This document shows positions 60,636-64,000 of a stretch of 64,000 nucleotides of DNA, one piece after another (within the stretch, counting starts at the first letter, position 1; the number at the start of each line of letters is the position of its first letter). The stretch spans positions 595,892 to 659,891 of the forward strand of contig CAZJEB010000001.1 in the NCBI GenBank assembly GCA_964544955.1, read 5' to 3'. A program made the translations under genes and the position numbers. The notes beneath the pieces were generated by a model. That model made no database searches, was not told the DNA's origin, and saw nothing but the letters and a program-made list of their open reading frames with translations. This DNA is from JAAZPT01 sp964544955 (GTDB taxonomy: Bacteria > Bacillota > Clostridia > Christensenellales > Aristaeellaceae).

Positions 60636-62447
60636 TTATTTTGTTTTAATTTTTTCAACAATTTCTATTTTTAAAACATTTAATGCCACAGTTGATGATA
60701 ATACCATAGAAAAATATGCAGGAATTATATACCTAAAGTATGCATTTACAGGTGATGCTACAAGGCCCAGCCCAACTGTAATAGCAGGCAGTAACGCAAA
60801 TATATATTTATATTTTTTTGTTGCAATTACAATTAATAAACATGTTATATTAAACCATTGTGCAAAACCAGTAGATATTATTATATTAAATGGCGGTATT
60901 CTTTGTATTACAGATGTAGCATAGTGAGCAAATTCTTTTAGGGCATTATGAGGAATAATTTTAAAGCTACTTTTTATATCATCTATACTAGTATAATTCC
61001 AAAAGAACATTGGCTTAACTGTAGTTGTTATGCCTGGAACAAAGTAACCTATTGAGTTGTATATTGTTGCTGCAATATATTCTTTTGTATACCTTTTTCC
61101 AAGGCTTTGCCAAGATTGCCAAAATTTATTTAATTGCTGTTTTGTAGCCTTGGTATTAAATGTGTTTTTAACATCATCAGATATTTCCCTATTGTAAACT
61201 TTTATTGCGGCCTCAATATCCATAACATTATTTAAATTTGTTAGCTCTTCATTATTAAGTACGCCTTTACCATTATATTTAATGGTTCTTGCAATTTGTT
61301 GTAATGGTATTGAAAGGTTTGCCGCCTTTGTTTCCTCTTTTATATTAAGTTTTGGCAATAACAAATTAATAATTGCCAAATTTGATACTATCGCTAATAT
61401 AAATGCCAATAGTAGCGGCAATACTTTAACTTTATATTTTATTAAAGCGTAAATGAAAAATGGCGTTAAGGCTATTAATGATACAAACAATCCAACATTT
61501 CTTAATAAGCAAAGAAATAGCACAGTTATAAACACTTTAAAAATATTAGCTTTATTATTTATAAACTCTTCAGGCGTGGACGCAAAATCATAAAGCAAAA
61601 TACCTATTGCTAATATAGGCATGGCAAAAATAGCATCTTTTCCAAGGGATGTAGCATAACTAGGGAATACAGGTAAAAATCCAATAAATATAAAGCTAAT
61701 TATAACAATTAGTTTGGGTATAGCAGTTTTTATCATCCTATATATAATTGCCCCAAACATGTACGCTAAGGCCATCATTTGACTTAAAACTAAAAGCACT
61801 ATTGACACAGTGTCATTACCCAGCAATATTCCTACCCTTGAATATAACCATAGTATACCTGTTTGTAAAATAGGGTTATCATTACTTAAAGGTTTTAAAC
61901 CATATGCAATTTGAAGCATTGTAACACTATCCCACTGTATGGTTCCCGGAAAAACCATAATATAAAAAGGAATCCACAATAAAAAAATAATTCCACCACA
62001 TTGCCATTTTTTTAGCTTTAAACTGTTTGTTTTATTTGTTAAAACTTTTTCTAATTTATTAAAAAATATATTTAGCAAACTTTTAAACATTGCAAAATAG
62101 CAAATAATAGCTAAACAATAAAATAATATTTTTACTTTGCTTGAAAACAAATTACCAATACTAAAAAAGCTAACATATTCTTGTAATGTTATTGATAAAA
62201 ATGCAAAACTAATTGAAAGAATATTTATAACTGCACCATGCTTTGTTCTATCAAAAAAATGTTTAAATACAAAAAATAACAATATATACAATACAGCCTC
62301 AGTGATATTTACATTAGAATAAACAAAATTATCAAAGCTGAATTTGCATTTATCCGCAATAACAAATACAAAGCTTGTTAATAAAGATAAAATTACAGCA
62401 AATATGTTTTTATAATAAGCTGTTTTACAGCTTTTAAAGTTTTTCAT
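60636..62447 (-). CDS. Polytopic membrane protein, DUF6020-like
   Basis: A 603-residue protein with about 13 helices. The PGTIQWDSVTMLQIAYG region, written here near residues 168-184, is the typical loop of the DUF6020 family and resembles GT-C glycosyltransferases. The family has no proven function; a sugar or lipid-carrier transferase is a guess. AAAGGAGC precedes the ATG. It ends 10 bases before the rplM promoter and on the same strand, so read-through into rplM is possible. Confidence 0.65.
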   Translation of the reverse strand: MKNFKSCKTAYYKNIFAVILSLLTSFVFVIADKCKFSFDNFVYSNVNITEAVLYILLFFVFKHFFDRTKHGAVINILSISFAFLSITLQEYVSFFSIGNLFSSKVKILFYCLAIICYFAMFKSLLNIFFNKLEKVLTNKTNSLKLKKWQCGGIIFLLWIPFYIMVFPGTIQWDSVTMLQIAYGLKPLSNDNPILQTGILWLYSRVGILLGNDTVSIVLLVLSQMMALAYMFGAIIYRMIKTAIPKLIVIISFIFIGFLPVFPSYATSLGKDAIFAMPILAIGILLYDFASTPEEFINNKANIFKVFITVLFLCLLRNVGLFVSLIALTPFFIYALIKYKVKVLPLLLAFILAIVSNLAIINLLLPKLNIKEETKAANLSIPLQQIARTIKYNGKGVLNNEELTNLNNVMDIEAAIKVYNREISDDVKNTFNTKATKQQLNKFWQSWQSLGKRYTKEYIAATIYNSIGYFVPGITTTVKPMFFWNYTSIDDIKSSFKIIPHNALKEFAHYATSVIQRIPPFNIIISTGFAQWFNITCLLIVIATKKYKYIFALLPAITVGLGLVASPVNAYFRYIIPAYFSMVLSSTVALNVLKIEIVEKIKTK

Positions 62448-62543
62448 ATAATAAGCTCCTTTAATTTGGCTTAGTTATATTATATAATATAAAAGAATAA
62501 TCAACAATAAGGCAATAAATTTATAAAATAATATGCAAAAGCA

Positions 62544-62572
62544 TTTACAAATTTAATTTGAAGTGTTATACT
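62544..62572 (+). promoter_or_regulatory. SigA-type promoter of rpsO
   Basis: TTTACA (62544-62549) and TATACT (62567-62572) with a 17-base spacer, about 110 bases before rpsO. Confidence 0.65.
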
Positions 62573-62582
62573 CCTTTAGTAT

Positions 62583-62653
62583 GCATATTTAATATGCTTA
62601 GCCCTTTGCATAGTTTTGCGGCTTACTCCAGCCCTTGGCTATGTTAAGTGGAG
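62583..62653 (+). promoter_or_regulatory. Structured rpsO leader, candidate S15 autoregulation site
   Basis: A hairpin GCATATT/AATATGC lies at 62583-62597. A second element pairs CTCC (62626-62629) with GGAG (62650-62653) around an AGCC/GGCT hairpin (62630-62640). S15 is known to bind its own leader in several bacteria, with different folds in different lineages. A match to a known class is not shown. Confidence 0.4.
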
Positions 62654-62680
62654 ATATTATTATATTAGGAGGCTTTTACA

Positions 62681-62935
62681 ATGCAAAAGCAAGAAATTAT
62701 CAACAATTATGCCCGCCATGAAGGCGACACAGGTTCACCCGAGGTTCAAATTGCACTTTTAACAAGCAGAATTAACCACTTAAACGAGCATTTGAAAATC
62801 AACAAAAAAGACCATCACAGCCGTCGTGGTTTGTTGCTAATGGTTGGTAAGCGTCGTGGTTTGTTAAATTATCTCTATAAAACAGATATCGAAAGTTATA
62901 GAGCTTTAATTGAAAAATTAGGATTGCGTAAATAA
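62681..62935 (+). CDS. rpsO: 30S ribosomal protein S15
   Basis: An 84-residue protein, slightly shorter than the usual 88-89. It has GDTGSPEVQIALLTSRINHL (about 16-35), HHSRRGLLLMVGKRRGLLNYL in the middle, and ends EKLGLRK. AGGAGGC precedes the ATG. It stands before pnp, the conserved rpsO-pnp pair. Confidence 0.98.
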   Translation: MQKQEIINNYARHEGDTGSPEVQIALLTSRINHLNEHLKINKKDHHSRRGLLLMVGKRRGLLNYLYKTDIESYRALIEKLGLRK

Positions 62936-62972
62936 TTTTAACATAGTTAAATTAATTAATTGCGCAAAACGC

Positions 62973-63006
62973 AAGGTCGGCATGCATTTTGCTTAGCCGA
63001 CCTTTT
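62973..63006 (+). terminator. Intrinsic terminator between rpsO and pnp
   Basis: GGTCGGC (62975-62981) pairs with GCCGACC (62996-63002) and four T residues follow. It probably allows partial read-through into pnp. Confidence 0.8.
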
Positions 63007-63028
63007 GTATATAGCATAGGCTATATAC
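63007..63028 (+). promoter_or_regulatory. Hairpin in the pnp leader
   Basis: GTATATAGC (63007-63015) pairs perfectly with GCTATATAC (63020-63028) around ATAG, directly after the terminator and 51 bases before the pnp start. In other bacteria the pnp leader hairpin is an RNase III and PNPase autoregulation site; that role here is inference. Confidence 0.45.
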
Positions 63029-63079
63029 TGTAGGAATGTTGAATGTAGAGTTGAGTAAAAGGAAGAAAGAAGAGGAATA

Positions 63080-64000
63080 ATGGAATTTAAAAAGTATACC
63101 ACCACATTGGCAGGTAAAGAATTAACATTTGAATTTGGCAAATATGCCCAACAAGCTAACGGATCCGTATGGGTACGCTATGGCGAAACAGTTGTTATGG
63201 TAAACGCAACAATGAGCGAATCCCCCCGTGAAGGTTTGGATTTTTTCCCATTAAGCGTTGACTATGAAGAAAAACAATATGCAGCAGGTAAAATACCTGG
63301 TGGCTTTTTAAAGCGTGAAGGTAGGCCTAGCGAAAACGCAACACTTACATCAAGGCTTATTGATAGGCCTCTTAGACCTTTGTTTAACAAGGGTATGAGA
63401 AACGACGTGCAAATAGTTGCAACAGTTTTAAGTGCTGACCCCGATGCATCACCCGAAATACCCGCAATGTTAGGTTCATCAATAGCTTTAAGCATTAGCG
63501 ATATACCCTTTGGTGGCCCAACAGGCGCAGTAACAGTTGGTTTAGTTGATGGTGAATACGTTATTTGCCCTGATGCTCAACAAAAGAAAAATAGCAAATT
63601 ACATTTAACAGTAGCTGGTACAGAAGATGCAGTTTTAATGGTTGAAGCTGGTGCTGATGAATTAAGTGAAGAGCAAATGCTTGATGCTATAATGTTAGCC
63701 CATGATGAAATCAAAAAACTTGTAGCTTTCCAAAATCAAATAGTTGCTGAAATAGGTAAAGAAAAACGTGATGTTCGTTTAGACGTAACAGGTGAAGACG
63801 TAATAGCTGCAGTAAGAGAATTTGCTTATGAAAAATGCGAATACGTATTCCAAAGCTATGATAGGCATGAACGCCACGATAGGGAAGAAGCTGTAAAAGC
63901 TGAAACAATGGATCACTTTAAAGAACAATTTGAAGGCCGTGAAGCCGAAGTTGCCGATGTTCTTTACAATATAAACAAAGAAATAATGCGTAACAACATT
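63080..64000 (+). CDS. pnp: Polyribonucleotide nucleotidyltransferase (3' truncated by window)
   Basis: PNPase, the 3'-5' phosphorolytic RNase of the degradosome. About 307 residues are visible and the frame is open to the window end. It opens MEFKKYTTTLAGKELTFEFG and has GETVVMVNATMS, PLSVDYEEKQYAAGKIPGGF split by the substrate loop, the LIDRPLRPLF site, and LVDGEYVICPD in the first RNase PH domain. AGAGGA precedes the ATG. KH and S1 domains lie beyond the window. Confidence 0.97.
   Translation, partial: MEFKKYTTTLAGKELTFEFGKYAQQANGSVWVRYGETVVMVNATMSESPREGLDFFPLSVDYEEKQYAAGKIPGGFLKREGRPSENATLTSRLIDRPLRPLFNKGMRNDVQIVATVLSADPDASPEIPAMLGSSIALSISDIPFGGPTGAVTVGLVDGEYVICPDAQQKKNSKLHLTVAGTEDAVLMVEAGADELSEEQMLDAIMLAHDEIKKLVAFQNQIVAEIGKEKRDVRLDVTGEDVIAAVREFAYEKCEYVFQSYDRHERHDREEAVKAETMDHFKEQFEGREAEVADVLYNINKEIMRNNI

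Noticed and set aside
1..64000. Mobile elements, prophage, CRISPR arrays, tRNA and rRNA genes
   Set aside because: I saw no transposase, integrase, phage structural gene, regularly spaced repeats or tRNA-like cloverleaf in any intergenic region.

Overview
The window is a gene-dense, AT-rich bacterial chromosome segment, most likely from a Bacillota/Clostridia-type organism (possibly near Christensenellales; that placement is inference). Supporting signs are strong GGAGG-type ribosome binding sites, SigA-type promoters, PolC-type DNA polymerase III, EF-P with a lysine at position 32, an Obg with an OCT domain, an rpmH-rnpA-yidD-yidC-jag block, a dxr-rseP-ispG-polC block and a YabM/YabN/YabO-like order. 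I saw no phage, insertion sequence, CRISPR array, rRNA or tRNA.

Layout. 1-4.5 kb (+): end of a Gfo/Idh/MocA oxidoreductase, the rpmH-rnpA-yidD-yidC-jag cluster (no dnaA beside it) and a metallophosphoesterase. 4.6-16.2 kb (-): a long unit minD-rodA-flippase-mazG-hup-rqcP-ispDF-MBL hydrolase-comEC-holA, then a DUF1292 gene with its own promoter and a structured leader. 16.5-18.7 kb (-): pepP-efp-zinc-ribbon protein. 18.8-23.8 kb: TraX-like protein, NADP isocitrate dehydrogenase, then folT-nth-obg-yhbY. 23.8-30.2 kb: arginine catabolism, with argF-arcC-ornithine cyclodeaminase-like-transketolase facing away from arcA. 30.2-32.7 kb (-): sugar epimerase and GH13 glucosidase. 32.9-43.3 kb (+): dxr-rseP-ispG-polC, then a GT-C-like membrane protein, a 70-residue unknown and a GtrA flippase. 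43.4-46.5 kb (-): an ABC importer of unknown substrate and a metallo-beta-lactamase-fold protein. 46.7-49.7 kb (+): PPK2, MFS transporter, glycerophosphodiesterase. 49.7-59 kb (-): acyltransferase, the oppBCDFA peptide transporter, rfbB and rfbA. 59-64 kb: PH-like/zinc-ribbon protein, rpsI-rplM, a DUF6020-like membrane protein, then rpsO and the start of pnp (+).

How the genes work together. dxr, ispDF and ispG give four steps of the MEP isoprenoid pathway. The arginine genes can take arginine to citrulline, then to ornithine plus carbamoyl phosphate and ATP. No arginine/ornithine antiporter is seen; an archaeal/cyanobacterial-type ornithine cyclodeaminase homologue sits in the same operon, suggesting ornithine goes on to proline.

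The most striking observation is the peptide-binding protein OppA (50846-52540). Right after its signal peptide it carries the segment that normally forms the C-terminus of this family, and it stops exactly where that segment would normally begin. It therefore looks like a natural circular permutation. Other points of note: a cruciform-like leader RNA before the DUF1292 gene, two genes whose ribosome binding sites point to AUA start codons (dxr and an acyltransferase), and two ABC substrate-binding proteins without a lipobox cysteine.
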